Below, in pieces: positions 38,800 to 47,645 of a stretch of DNA of 64,000 bases (positions are counted from its first letter, which is position 1; each line of letters begins with the position of its first letter). Position numbers and translations under genes: made by a program. Origin of the DNA: Sediminibacterium sp. (GTDB lineage Bacteria > Bacteroidota > Bacteroidia > Chitinophagales > Chitinophagaceae); NCBI RefSeq assembly GCF_019264485.1, contig NZ_JAHVAA010000002.1, forward strand, positions 1 to 64,000, given 5' to 3'. The notes under the pieces are model-generated. The model was not told where the DNA came from and ran no database searches. It was given only the letters and a program-made list of their open reading frames with translations.

Positions 38800-38861
38800 G
38801 TCAATAGTGAGTAGTGAGTACAGAAATCCTCTCACTCACTACTGACTACTCACTGCTCACT
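38799..38861. repeat. Word-built imperfect inverted repeat E
   Basis: The left arm is made of gtcaatagtgagtagtgag words. The right arm, tcactcactactgactactc, continues to about 38861. Pairing is about 22 bases with several mismatches. It lies after the glnN terminator and before the 38947 gene, so it is not needed for termination. Confidence 0.7.
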
Positions 38862-38946
38862 CCCCTCAATCGCCCATTCACCGATATTCATTTTTAAGAA
38901 ATAAACCAATACCTTAACTTCCTGTCTATAAACTAAACTTAAAAAC

Positions 38947-39339
38947 ATGAAAAAAGTAATTGCCCTTTTAACTATTGCTTTTTGCTGTACCCTGACGGTA
39001 GCGATGGCTCAACCAGGTGGTGGCCAGCAAATGGATCCTGCTCAAATGCTGGAAATGATGAAACAGCGCATCAAACCAGGATTGATTGAAAAAACCAAAT
39101 TGACTGATGCCCAGGCAGATAAGGTACTGGAAATTCAGCTTTGGGCGCAAACACAGAATCGCGGATTACGCGACCTGAGTGAAGAAGAGCGCACCAAGAA
39201 AATGAAAGAAACCAATGACGAAAAAGAAAAGAGATTTAAAGCGATTCCTCTGACTGATGATCAGATTAAAGCGGTGAATGAATTTTATGCAGAAATGAGA
39301 AGAAATCGTCCAGGTGGCGGTGGTGGCGGTGGAAAATAA
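38947..39339 (+). CDS. Small periplasmic LTxxQ-like protein
   Basis: 130 residues. Signal peptide 1-21 (TVAMAQ). Helical mature part with two related blocks, KLTDAQADKVLEIQ (about 51-64) and PLTDDQIKAVNEF (about 101-113), similar to the LTxxQ repeats of Spy/CpxP-type periplasmic chaperones. The C-terminus is Gly-rich (GGGGGGGK). The chaperone role is inference from the motif only. Its own terminator follows at 39359-39387. Confidence 0.6.
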   Translation: MKKVIALLTIAFCCTLTVAMAQPGGGQQMDPAQMLEMMKQRIKPGLIEKTKLTDAQADKVLEIQLWAQTQNRGLRDLSEEERTKKMKETNDEKEKRFKAIPLTDDQIKAVNEFYAEMRRNRPGGGGGGGK

Positions 39340-39358
39340 ATAATACTGAAACGATGTG

Positions 39359-39387
39359 AAAGCTGTACCTATTGGTGCAGCTTTTTT
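39359..39387 (+). terminator. Terminator of the 38947 gene
   Basis: Stem AAAGCTGTACC/GGTGCAGCTTT (39359-39369/39374-39384), TATT loop, then continuing T residues. Confidence 0.85.
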
Positions 39388-39482
39388 ATTGCTATTATTT
39401 TAAAGTTTTTATTCCATTGATTTCTACATTTGAAATAGTATTCAGTTTTATCCCCTTTAAAAAAAAGATTAACCTTCTTCAA

Positions 39483-40157
39483 TTATTGGTCCCAAATCAA
39501 AAAATCGATTAGACCATACTTTATCCTGTCCTTATCAGGAATATTACCCTGAAAAGTTCCCCGCCATTGAATTTTACTCTCATAAAGACTTTTTTCATCT
39601 CGCATAGCAATATAAATCTGCTCTAAAGTATTTTTAAAATGCTCCGAAAGTGTGATATACAAAAAGTCGATTTTTTTATTTATCGACTCAATGTTTGCTT
39701 TATTTGATACAGGGTTTAGATGCAGATGAATTTCATTTAATAAGATGGCATAAATATCAGGATAAATCCTAAAATGTTCGAAGGCTAAAAGAGATAGAAT
39801 ATTGCTCTTCGGAGAAACATATTTCATGTTTCGGTTCATGTCTTTATTAATCTCCCAGAGTTTGTGCTTTAGAGTACTGTCGTAAATTCTGCGAAGTTCA
39901 ATGATTCCTGTTTTAATATTCGGAGGAATACTTAATTCTCTACGTTGCTTCCTAAACTTAGGGAGAATGGTTGTTTTAATAAAAGTAAAATGGTCAATAG
40001 CTTGGTTTATCATAGATGCATATAAAGAATCCTCCATACACTTTTGATAAGTTTCCTTTCCCATAAAACTGGTATCGCAGCCATTTTGAAGCAACTGCTG
40101 TGCATTACATTTATGAGCAACGAAAGCGAAAATAAGTATGATGAATTTCTTTCTCAT
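39483..40157 (-). CDS. Secreted protein of unknown function
   Basis: 224 residues. Signal peptide 1-19 (KCNAQ). The mature part is alpha-helical and charged, with GCDTSFMGKETYQKCMEDSL near the start, where two cysteines may form a disulfide. A middle helical region contains KLWEINKDMNRNMKYVSPKS, and it ends GLIDFLIWDQ. I recognise no family. Codon use looks more A/T-rich than neighbouring housekeeping genes. It lies between the 38947 terminator and the kelch lipoprotein gene on the minus strand. Confidence 0.55.
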   Translation of the reverse strand: MRKKFIILIFAFVAHKCNAQQLLQNGCDTSFMGKETYQKCMEDSLYASMINQAIDHFTFIKTTILPKFRKQRRELSIPPNIKTGIIELRRIYDSTLKHKLWEINKDMNRNMKYVSPKSNILSLLAFEHFRIYPDIYAILLNEIHLHLNPVSNKANIESINKKIDFLYITLSEHFKNTLEQIYIAMRDEKSLYESKIQWRGTFQGNIPDKDRIKYGLIDFLIWDQ

Positions 40158-40239
40158 GGTTAACCTTTCAACTAACTAGTCAATTATTGATGTTGCAGTT
40201 TTGAAAAAACAAGTAAGTTTTCTATACAGTTTTATTTTT

Positions 40240-41193
40240 TCATCTGCTTAATACCCACAAATCATTACTATAAATAAATTCTGTCTGATCTGGCGTTCCC
40301 CCATATTTTCCACCTGTCATGAATATTTTATCATGATAAACCGTTGCAGCAATACCACCTCTGGGTGACCATGGTGCATTCATACCCTCCCATTTTTTCC
40401 CATCGCTGCTTGCTAATACCTGACTGGAAAATTGTCCATTTCTGTTACAACCCAGTAACCATATTTTTTCATCGTAGACCAACGCTGCATAGCCAAATAG
40501 CTGTTCTCCTTGTACAATAGCATCGGTTTCTTTTTGCCAATTGAGTCCATCTGAAGAACTCCACACATCATTATTCAACAGGTATAATTTATCCTTTAAC
40601 TCCACGACAATACTTCCACTCCTTTTTCCGAAAGGCAGTTTATCTTTTTGCTGAACCCAGTGAATACCATCTTTACTGTTCCAGATATCAGCATACTGTT
40701 GGTTTTTATCTTCCCCACCAATGATCCATATTTTATCCTGAAAAATAAAAGGATGATAAAAAAATCGTTGCGGAAGATTAGATTGTGCTGACAATAGCTC
40801 CCATGTCCTCATATTATCTGAACGATAGATTTGTGGCTTGAAGGTATGCGCCTCAATATTGCCATCTAAATATCCTAACCCAAATACTGCATTTTTGAAA
40901 ATAATATAATCAAGAAATGCATGGTTATTAATCACGTTAGACAAAGTTGATTTTACCCAGTGTTGACCTTCATCAATTGAATACCAGTTGGCATCGGGAT
41001 GAAAAGTCCATAAAGTATCTCTCAGACTAAAGAGTTGAAAATTGTAGTTTTTCTTCCAGTCGGCACTGTCCAGTACTTTTTGCCAGACATAGACAGAACT
41101 ATCGGCAGTAACAGGTGGTTGATGGGTTGTTTTTGCAGGGGAAGAAGAGCAACTGATACACAAGACCAGCCAGCCAATCAGATGGGATCTCAT
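40240..41193 (-). CDS. Kelch-like beta-propeller lipoprotein
   Basis: 317 residues from ATG 41193 (MRSHLIGWLVLCISCSSSP). The lipobox (CISC) at about residue 15 only makes sense with this start; the longer frame from 41256 is rejected. Five to six repeats follow with the pattern of propeller blades: KIWIIGGEDKNQQYADIWNSKDGIHW, KLYLLNNDVWSSSDGLNW, KIWLLGCNRNG and KIFMTGGKYGG. It is probably an outer-membrane or periplasmic lipoprotein with a binding role. It lies downstream of accC but beyond its terminator. Confidence 0.75.
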   Translation of the reverse strand: MRSHLIGWLVLCISCSSSPAKTTHQPPVTADSSVYVWQKVLDSADWKKNYNFQLFSLRDTLWTFHPDANWYSIDEGQHWVKSTLSNVINNHAFLDYIIFKNAVFGLGYLDGNIEAHTFKPQIYRSDNMRTWELLSAQSNLPQRFFYHPFIFQDKIWIIGGEDKNQQYADIWNSKDGIHWVQQKDKLPFGKRSGSIVVELKDKLYLLNNDVWSSSDGLNWQKETDAIVQGEQLFGYAALVYDEKIWLLGCNRNGQFSSQVLASSDGKKWEGMNAPWSPRGGIAATVYHDKIFMTGGKYGGTPDQTEFIYSNDLWVLSR

Positions 41194-41265
41194 ATCATAG
41201 GGTTTAATTAATACAATATAATCGTAAGATTCGACACTTCGAAAACTCCATAACAAATCTTACTA

Positions 41266-41301
41266 AAAAAGTAAAGCCCCGACAAAATTTGTCAGGGCTT
41301 T
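41266..41301 (-). terminator. Terminator of accC
   Basis: A minus-strand stem of about 14 bp, AAAGCCCTGACAAA with TTTGTCGGGGCTTT, is followed by ACTTTTTT. It lies 23 bases past the accC stop. Confidence 0.82.
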
Positions 41302-41323
41302 CACAATTGATTATGTCAATCAG

Positions 41324-42661
41324 TTATTTCATTTTAAAACTCTCCAGAAACTTAGTAGTAAAATTACCTTTCCTGAAATCTTCATTCTGCATGAGTTGCA
41401 GATGGAATGGAATGGTAGTTTTTACACCTTCAATTACATACTCACTCAGCGCACGATACATTGTATCAATAGCTTCTTCACGTGTTTGTGCGATGGTGAT
41501 CAGTTTACCAATCATTGAATCGTAATAAGGAGGTATCACATAACCTGCATACACATGACTGTCTACACGAACCCCGTGTCCACCGGGTGTATGCAATACA
41601 GTAATTTTACCGGGTGAGGGTCTGAAATCATTATATGGATCTTCCGCATTAATACGGCATTCAATGGCATGCATTTCGGGTTCGTAATTACGGCCACTGA
41701 TTTTCTCCCCCATCGCAATTTTAATCTGTTCTTTGATCAGATCAAAATTGATCACTTCTTCGGTTACACAATGTTCTACCTGGATACGGGTATTCATTTC
41801 CATGAAGTAGAAATTGCGGTGTTTATCTACCAGAAACTCAATGGTACCCACGCTTTCATAATTAATGGCTGCTGCTGCTTTACAGGCGGCTTCACCCATT
41901 TTCTTACGCAGTTCAGGTGTCATAAACGGAGAAGGAGACTCTTCTACCAGTTTCTGGTGACGGCGCTGAATAGAACAATCACGTTCACTCATATGGCAAA
42001 CAGTACCATACTGATCTCCGGCTACCTGAATTTCAATATGTCGTGGTTCTTCCACGAATTTTTCCATATACACACCGTCATTCTTAAAGGCGGCTGCAGC
42101 TTCGGTACGTGCAGTGGTATACGCTTTTTCTATTTCACTCTCTTCAAATACCACACGCATCCCTTTACCACCACCACCTGCAGTAGCTTTTAGGATGACA
42201 GGGTAACCAATTTCTTTGGCCAGTTTCTTGGCTTCGTCCACACTATCGAGTAATCCCTGACCACCGGGTACCACAGGAACACCTGCTTTGATCATGGTGT
42301 CTTTTGCGGTGATTTTATCACCCATCTTATTGATCATCTCAGGTGTAGGACCAATGAATTTAATACCATGATCGGCACAGATTTGTGAAAACCTCGCATT
42401 CTCAGCGAGGAAACCATAACCCGGGTGAATGGCATCTGCATTCGTAATTTCTGCAGCGGCCATGATATGTGGAATATTCAGGTAAGAATCTATACTCTGC
42501 GGTTTACCGATACATACGGCTTCATCTGCAAATTTTACATGCAGACTATCCTTATCTGCAGTTGAATACACTGCAACGGTTTTAATGCCCATCTCACGAC
42601 AGGTACGAATCACACGTAAAGCGATCTCACCCCTGTTGGCTATCAGTATTTTCTTGAACAT
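41324..42661 (-). CDS. accC: Acetyl-CoA carboxylase, biotin carboxylase subunit
   Basis: 445 residues (E. coli 449). N-terminal [34 protein letters not shown], the glycine loop [55 protein letters not shown] with the catalytic Arg, and [12 protein letters not shown]. It carboxylates biotin on AccB with ATP and bicarbonate, the first half-reaction of fatty-acid synthesis. It follows accB after 119 bases filled by a word-built repeat, and ends in its own terminator. Confidence 0.97.
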   Translation of the reverse strand: MFKKILIANRGEIALRVIRTCREMGIKTVAVYSTADKDSLHVKFADEAVCIGKPQSIDSYLNIPHIMAAAEITNADAIHPGYGFLAENARFSQICADHGIKFIGPTPEMINKMGDKITAKDTMIKAGVPVVPGGQGLLDSVDEAKKLAKEIGYPVILKATAGGGGKGMRVVFEESEIEKAYTTARTEAAAAFKNDGVYMEKFVEEPRHIEIQVAGDQYGTVCHMSERDCSIQRRHQKLVEESPSPFMTPELRKKMGEAACKAAAAINYESVGTIEFLVDKHRNFYFMEMNTRIQVEHCVTEEVINFDLIKEQIKIAMGEKISGRNYEPEMHAIECRINAEDPYNDFRPSPGKITVLHTPGGHGVRVDSHVYAGYVIPPYYDSMIGKLITIAQTREEAIDTMYRALSEYVIEGVKTTIPFHLQLMQNEDFRKGNFTTKFLESFKMK

Positions 42662-42780
42662 CAGATTAATTTGAAAATTTGGAAATTTGAAAATTTGAAA
42701 ATGATGCGTGTTAATTGATTGGATAACTCAGATAATGGGACCTGCCCATTTCCAAATTTCCAAATCAACTCATTTCCAAA
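42661..42780. repeat. Word-built inverted repeat F between accB and accC
   Basis: Left part (about 42670-42702) is iterated TTTGAAAA/TTTGGAAA. Right part (about 42747-42782) is iterated TTTCCAAA. The parts are complementary with scattered A/G differences. The gap lies inside the accB-accC transcription unit, so it would be transcribed as a hairpin between the two cistrons. Confidence 0.75.
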
Positions 42781-43257
42781 TTATTTTGGTTCTACCAAAA
42801 ACAATGGCTGATCGTATTCAACTGGGCTGGCATCATCTACCAGCACCTTAACGATCGTACCGCTTATTTCACTTTCAATTTCATTGAACAATTTCATGGC
42901 TTCGATGATACATACCACTTTGCCGGGTGCTATTTCAGTACCTACATCTGCCAGCATTGGTTTATCGGGAGAGGGTCTGCGGTAGAAAGTACCAATCATC
43001 GGACTTTTTATGGTAATCAGGTTATCTGCTTTAGGGGCTGGGGCAGCGGGTGCTGCGGGTGCTGCAGGTGCAGCGGCTGGTTGAGCGGCCTGGGCCGGAG
43101 CGGTATGGAAAACCTGGGGAGCCGGAGCGGCTACGGTTACTACAGGTTCCTCTTTTTGCTTGATGGTAACCTTACCGTCTTTGTCTTCGATACTGATTTC
43201 ACCAATATTACTCTTATTGATGATCTTAATCAATTCGTGAATTTGCTTTAAATCCAT
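42781..43257 (-). CDS. accB: Acetyl-CoA carboxylase biotin carboxyl carrier protein
   Basis: 158 residues. N-terminal helical domain (MDLKQIHELIKIINKSN), an Ala/Pro-rich linker (about 43-75), then the biotinyl domain: ITIKSPMIGTFYRRPSPDKP, CIIEAMKLFNEIESE with the biotinylated Lys122, and a final PVEYDQPLFLVEP. It shuttles carboxybiotin between AccC and the carboxyltransferase. accC follows. efp lies upstream on the same strand but is closed by a terminator at 43439-43460. Confidence 0.96.
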   Translation of the reverse strand: MDLKQIHELIKIINKSNIGEISIEDKDGKVTIKQKEEPVVTVAAPAPQVFHTAPAQAAQPAAAPAAPAAPAAPAPKADNLITIKSPMIGTFYRRPSPDKPMLADVGTEIAPGKVVCIIEAMKLFNEIESEISGTIVKVLVDDASPVEYDQPLFLVEPK

Positions 43258-43378
43258 AATGGCAATTTTTGGGGTAAAACTGGTTAGTTTCGGTCAAATT
43301 GGGGGGCAAAATAGCCTTTTTTTGATAAAAACAGGGGATTTTTTGGTTTTTTCGGCCGAGGGCCAGGGTGTGAATGGC

Positions 43379-43428
43379 GAATGGTCAATGGTGAATAAGA
43401 AGCTACCCGAATTCACGATTGACCATTC
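43379..43428. repeat. Word-built inverted repeat G
   Basis: Arms GAATGGTCAATGGTGAAT (43379-43396) and ATTCACGATTGACCATTC (43411-43428) pair with one mismatch. The right side continues with actattgacc. It lies upstream of accB, just beyond the efp terminator. The same arm is found at 34894-34909. Confidence 0.88.
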
Positions 43429-43438
43429 ACTATTGACC

Positions 43439-43460
43439 AAAAAAGGCATCCGAAGATGCC
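43439..43460 (-). terminator. Terminator of efp
   Basis: The minus strand reads GGCATC, tetraloop TTCG, GATGCC, then six T residues. It lies 26 bases past the efp stop. Confidence 0.88.
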
Positions 43461-43485
43461 CTTTTCCTATCTGGAAATAAAACCA

Positions 43486-44052
43486 TTACTCTTTTACACG
43501 CTCCACATAATCACCGCTTTTGGTGTTTATGCGGATCAGTTCGCCATCTTCTACAAAGAGGGGAACCATTACAGTTGCACCTGTTTCTACGGTAGCAGCT
43601 TTAAGGGCACGGGTAGCGGTATCGCCACGTAAACCCGGCTCACAATAAGTAATCTTCACCACAATTTTCTCAGGTAACTCGGCGCCGATAGGCTGTTCGG
43701 TTTCTGTATTGATGAATACAAATACCTCAGATCCGTCTTTCAGGAACTGTGGCGCATCAATCATTTCTTCCGCCAGGGCAATCTGTTCAAAGGTTTCATT
43801 GTTCATCAGGTTATACCCGCTTTCGTCTTTGTACAGGAACTGAAAGGCTTTCTTCTCCACACGTACAGGAAAAATTGATTCTCCGCTGTTCCAGGTTTTT
43901 TCGATAGAACGCTTATTGTCCACCCCTTTTAGCTTGGCCCAAACTTTTGCCGCAGCTCTTGCGGTTTTGTTCTCTCCAAACTCTACCACTGAATATAAAC
44001 TGCCGTCGAGCTTTAAAATCATGCCACGGCTGATGTCTGATGTAGTTGCCAT
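43486..44052 (-). CDS. efp: Elongation factor P with Arg32 loop
   Basis: 188 residues from ATG 44052 (MATTSDISRGMILKLDGSLY); a longer frame from 44133 reads through the promoter box and is rejected. Three OB-type domains, with the C-terminal signature YCEPGLRGDTATRALKAATVE intact. EF-P relieves stalling at polyproline. The tip of the domain I loop reads ENKTARAAAKV instead of the usual VKPGKGxAF. By length it aligns with the EarP-type loop NKSGRNAAVV, placing Arg at residue 32. No modification enzyme gene (earP, epmA, ymfI) is seen nearby. A TAnnTTTG box lies 19 bases upstream. Confidence 0.95.
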   Translation of the reverse strand: MATTSDISRGMILKLDGSLYSVVEFGENKTARAAAKVWAKLKGVDNKRSIEKTWNSGESIFPVRVEKKAFQFLYKDESGYNLMNNETFEQIALAEEMIDAPQFLKDGSEVFVFINTETEQPIGAELPEKIVVKITYCEPGLRGDTATRALKAATVETGATVMVPLFVEDGELIRINTKSGDYVERVKE

Positions 44053-44071
44053 ATAAACTTTATTTCTGGCG

Positions 44072-44079
44072 CAAAAGTA
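44072..44079 (-). promoter_or_regulatory. -7 box of efp
   Basis: The minus strand reads TACTTTTG, a perfect TAnnTTTG, 19 bases before the ATG at 44052. It supports that start. Confidence 0.5.
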
Positions 44080-44166
44080 GGGAATTGGGACGATTTGGGG
44101 ATGGTAGATGGCAGATAGCAGGTTTTTATCCAATCTGCCTCAAAAAACTTACGACTAAATAAACGA

Positions 44167-44258
44167 CTCCGCGTAAACTCCGTTTCCTCACGTTCTCTGC
44201 GGTGAATAAGTATGATGGTTCACCGCAGGGAACATGAGGAAACGGAGTTTACGCAGAG
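44167..44258. repeat. Word-built inverted repeat H (40-bp arms)
   Basis: Arms 44167-44206 and 44219-44258 pair over 40 bases with three mismatches around a 12-base loop. Key words are AAACTCCGTTTCCTC and CTCTGCGGTGAA. It lies between divergent genes, so it is not a 3' terminator. The same words in the same order make up the palindrome at 58140-58229. Confidence 0.92.
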
Positions 44259-44368
44259 GCATTTATAATTTTTTGAACGCAACTAGTGCAGTTGTGAAAA
44301 AAAAATATAAGGTCTGGACTGCGGTAAATAAAAACCGAGTATCTGTTAAATGAGTAAAAACTAAACCT

Positions 44369-46618
44369 ATGGATAATTTTACACGACTTGTTTGCCGTAT
44401 GCTATTGCTTCTACTCCCAATGGGCAGCTTTGCGAATACCATTATTGTAAAAGGTACCGTGAAATATAGTAATGGACAACCCGTAGCAAATAAAGTAGTA
44501 ACCATTACGCTTGACAGCACTACCAGCACTGCATGTTATCAATATAAAACAGTGAAAACAAATCCGAATGGATATTATATTGATACCATTAGTTGTAACT
44601 ATACTATCACTAAAATAAAAGTGAGTGTTGAGAATTGCGATGGGAAAATACTGATCAATTATCCAAACATCAATAACAGCAGCAATTATGCAGAGAGCAA
44701 TTTTATACTCTGTACACCCGGCACTTCTCCAACCATATGCAAAGCTGAATTATCATATGAAAAACTGCAGGGAAGAACATTCCGCTTTACTTCAAAAAAC
44801 AGTATTCCTGCAACTGGTGACAGTATTGTACTTCGCAAATGGATTTTTGGCGACGGCAGTATGCTCGAGGGCAAAGAAATCAGTCCGCTAAAAGAATTTA
44901 AAGATACGGGGGTATATAATGTTTGTCTGCTTATTAAAACCAAAAAAGGTTGTGAAAGTAAAACCTGTATTACTGTTACTGTGCGCGATTCTCTTGTTCA
45001 ACCTATTGCCTGCAAAGCAGTGCTCTCTTACGAAAAACTACAGGGAAAGACTTTCCGTTTTACTTCAAAAAACAGTATTCCTGCAACTGGTGATAGTATT
45101 GTACTTCGCAAATGGATTTTTGGCGACGGCAGTATGCTCGAAGGCAAAGAAATCAGTCCGCTAAAAGAATTTAAAGATACGGGGGTATATAATGTTTGTC
45201 TGCTCGTTAAAACCAAAAAGGGTTGTGAAAGCAAAGCCTGTATTACTGTTGTCGTAAGAGACTCAGGCAGTATTCAACCGGTACAATGTCAGTCTAAATT
45301 CACGGCACGTATTGAAGGACTTAAAACTGTATTTATCAGCAGCAGTACTGTAATAAACACTGACAGTATTGTAAAATACAGTTGGGTATTGGGTGATGGA
45401 AAAGTAGTAGATACAAAAGTGAAGGAGCTGCATTATCAGTACCAGCGGGCTGGTAAATACCAGGTATGTCTCTATACCAAAACTGCCAAGGGTTGTGAAA
45501 GTAAATACTGTACTACTATTGAAGTTACCGAACCACTGAATTGTACCGCTGTGTATTCTTTTGAAAGAACAGGCACCCGCAGTTTTCGCTTCAATAGCAG
45601 TAAAAGTATTGCTACCAATGGCGACAGTATTAAACAGCGCATCTGGATTTTTGGCGACGGCAGTTCAATCGATGGCAATGAGATCAGTCCTTTAAAAACT
45701 TTTAAAGACACGGGTACTTATACTGTGTGTCTCAAAATAAAATCTGCCAAAGGTTGTGAAGCCATGTATTGCAGCAGGATCGTGGTAAAGGATTCACTGA
45801 ATACAACTCCTCCGTTATACTGTAAAGCCATATTCAGTTTTACAAGAAAAGAGCAGACCATACAATTTAACAGTCTGGCTTCTGTGGTTCCACAGGGCGA
45901 CAGCATCATCAGCCGTACCTGGTATTTTGGAGATAGCAGTGCTCCATTAACGGGCAACAGAAAAGATCCATACTATCAATACAGGAAAGCAGGTGTATAC
46001 AATGTTTGTCTGGTGATTAAAACAAGCAAGGGTTGTGAAAGTAAGTATTGTGCAACGGTTCAGTTCCAGCCAGGCAATAATCAGTGTATGGCCCGTTTTA
46101 CTGATGAGCGGATTACACAAAAGAAAATCAGGTTTAACAGCAACACATCACTGGCCATTCCGGGTGATAGTATTATAGAACGCAAATGGAAATTTGGTGA
46201 TGGTACAGAACTGAACGGCAATGTGGTGGCTCCTGAAAAAGAATATCGCCAGAAAGGAATTTATACGGTTTGTCTGCAAATAAAAACGGCTGCGGGTTGT
46301 AAAAGCGAAATCTGCAAAGTGTTTGAGATCAAAGACAGCACGGCCAATGAAAACATCAGCCAGCGCATTAAAATCACACAAATCAATCCAAATCCGGTGG
46401 TATCGCGTTTTGTAACTACTGTCTGGACCAAAATGGGGATTGAAGTAGAGATTGGTATTTATGATATTTATGGTACCCTCAAATGGAAAAGCAAAAAAGG
46501 ATTACTCTCTGGTAATAATTTCATTGAAATTCCGGCTGTTGAGTTGAAAACAGGTCCTTATTTCCTGCGGGTTACAAGTGCCATTGGTAATGACAGCAGG
46601 TTGTTTTACAAACTATAG
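44369..46618 (+). CDS. Secreted PKD-repeat protein with T9SS sorting domain
   Basis: 749 residues. Signal peptide 1-23 (MGSFANT). A carboxypeptidase-regulatory-like domain (about 25-105, VKGTVKYSNGQPVANKVVTI) is followed by six PKD-like repeats of about 90 residues. Each repeat opens with a Cys (CKAELSYEK, CKAVLSYEK, CQSKFTARI, CTAVYSFER, CKAIFSFTR, CMARFTDER) and contains WxFGDGS or an equivalent, then KTxKGCESKxC. Repeats 1 and 2 are nearly identical in DNA, a recent 273-base duplication. The C-terminus is a type A sorting domain (INPNPVVSRFVTTVW ... GPYFLRVTS). It is probably surface-exposed, with repeat cysteines paired. Confidence 0.88.
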   Translation: MDNFTRLVCRMLLLLLPMGSFANTIIVKGTVKYSNGQPVANKVVTITLDSTTSTACYQYKTVKTNPNGYYIDTISCNYTITKIKVSVENCDGKILINYPNINNSSNYAESNFILCTPGTSPTICKAELSYEKLQGRTFRFTSKNSIPATGDSIVLRKWIFGDGSMLEGKEISPLKEFKDTGVYNVCLLIKTKKGCESKTCITVTVRDSLVQPIACKAVLSYEKLQGKTFRFTSKNSIPATGDSIVLRKWIFGDGSMLEGKEISPLKEFKDTGVYNVCLLVKTKKGCESKACITVVVRDSGSIQPVQCQSKFTARIEGLKTVFISSSTVINTDSIVKYSWVLGDGKVVDTKVKELHYQYQRAGKYQVCLYTKTAKGCESKYCTTIEVTEPLNCTAVYSFERTGTRSFRFNSSKSIATNGDSIKQRIWIFGDGSSIDGNEISPLKTFKDTGTYTVCLKIKSAKGCEAMYCSRIVVKDSLNTTPPLYCKAIFSFTRKEQTIQFNSLASVVPQGDSIISRTWYFGDSSAPLTGNRKDPYYQYRKAGVYNVCLVIKTSKGCESKYCATVQFQPGNNQCMARFTDERITQKKIRFNSNTSLAIPGDSIIERKWKFGDGTELNGNVVAPEKEYRQKGIYTVCLQIKTAAGCKSEICKVFEIKDSTANENISQRIKITQINPNPVVSRFVTTVWTKMGIEVEIGIYDIYGTLKWKSKKGLLSGNNFIEIPAVELKTGPYFLRVTSAIGNDSRLFYKL

Positions 46619-46621
46619 ACA

Positions 46622-46715
46622 AGCTATTGTCATAAAATTATGTTAGCCACAGATTCACAGATTAGCGAATAATAATCTGTGAATCTGTGGCTAACATAAT
46701 TTTATGACAATAGCT
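46622..46715. repeat. Perfect 43-bp inverted repeat I
   Basis: Arms 46622-46664 and 46673-46715 are perfect complements over 43 bases with an 8-base loop. The inner part contains GCCACAGATTCACAGATT; the outer part contains ATAAAATTATGTTAGCC. It lies between two plus-strand genes, 4 bases past the PKD stop, with no T-run. The inner words recur at 57529-57573. Confidence 0.95.
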
Positions 46716-46747
46716 ATATTCTGGCTTCATTTCGGTAATTTCCAATA

Positions 46748-47587
46748 ATGAAAAAGTGGCTACTTGTTTTCCTGTTTCTTGTATCCTCAACTTTCCTTAC
46801 TGCCCATGAGTTCTGGCTGGCGCCTGATAAATATTTCTTTAATATCCGCGATATTGCACTGATCCGGTTTCATGTGGGTGAAAATTTTACCGGTGAGAAC
46901 TGGAGTGGTAACAAAGAAAAAATCAAACAACTCTCCCATTATCTCCCCAATGGCAATTTGGTTGACCTGTCGGAAAGATTATCGATGAATAAAGGCGACT
47001 CTCTCCGGCTGCCTTTACAGGCTGAAGGAACGCATATGATAGTTTTCAACAGTACCAATTCACATATTGAACTTGACGGCAATAAGTTTACTGAATATTT
47101 AAAGGAAGACGGACTTGAAAAAGCTATTCAGTACCGGCAAAAAAACGGGGAAACGGAGAAGGTTGGAAAGGAGTATTACCAGCGGTCGGTAAAAACCATC
47201 ATACAGGCCGGCAATGAGAGAACCGATGCCTGTATTGAACCTACCGGGCTGCCTTTGGATATCGTTCCATTAGAAAACCCTTACAGTTCACCGGGTATGG
47301 CACCCAAAGAAAACTTACCCACTGTAAAATTCAGGGTTTTGTTTAAGGGTAAGTCTATGGCCAATCTCCTGGTAAAAACTTGGTACAGGGATGAAAATGG
47401 GAAAAAGAGCATGAGTGAATACCGTACCAATAACCGGGGGATTATCAGTGTAAAAAGGTATTCCGGACCATTTATGGTAAGCGCTGTTTATATGGAACGG
47501 TTAGAGGGCGATGTTAAAGCCGACTGGCAGAGCTATTGGGCCAGTCTCAATTTTGAATACTCCTCTTTTTTCCGTTCCGGCCGCTGA
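46748..47587 (+). CDS. DUF4198 secreted protein
   Basis: 279 residues. Signal peptide 1-18 (FLTAHEF). The mature start HEFWLAPDKYFF, followed by an early beta-sandwich and a second one (PTVKFRVLFKGKSMANLLVKTWYRDENGK ... NNRGIISVKRYSGPFMVSAVYME), is the DUF4198 pattern. Some DUF4198 proteins accompany metal uptake systems and carry a mature N-terminal His as here; no transporter gene is adjacent, so a metal role is only a possibility. It is separated from the PKD gene by palindrome I. Confidence 0.8.
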   Translation: MKKWLLVFLFLVSSTFLTAHEFWLAPDKYFFNIRDIALIRFHVGENFTGENWSGNKEKIKQLSHYLPNGNLVDLSERLSMNKGDSLRLPLQAEGTHMIVFNSTNSHIELDGNKFTEYLKEDGLEKAIQYRQKNGETEKVGKEYYQRSVKTIIQAGNERTDACIEPTGLPLDIVPLENPYSSPGMAPKENLPTVKFRVLFKGKSMANLLVKTWYRDENGKKSMSEYRTNNRGIISVKRYSGPFMVSAVYMERLEGDVKADWQSYWASLNFEYSSFFRSGR

Positions 47588-47645
47588 TATTCCGGGCAGG
47601 ATTCAACAATCTTTGAATATTAGCCTGTATCCGTTCATTTTCTCC

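Larger units (their letters stand above)
44053..44368. other. Divergent intergenic region efp / PKD gene
   Basis: 316 bases with no gene. It holds the efp -7 box (44072-44079), short gatggcagata-type words (about 44101-44120) and the 40-bp-arm palindrome H (44167-44258). No good plus-strand promoter was found for the PKD gene. Confidence 0.6.

Noticed and set aside
44052..44133. N-terminal extension of EF-P from ATG 44133
   Set aside because: It runs through the TACTTTTG promoter box, and standard EF-P begins near ATTSDI at 44052.
44369..46618. PKD gene considered as a collagenase or protease
   Set aside because: Only PKD repeats, a regulatory-like domain and a T9SS domain are visible; no catalytic motif such as HExxH is present.
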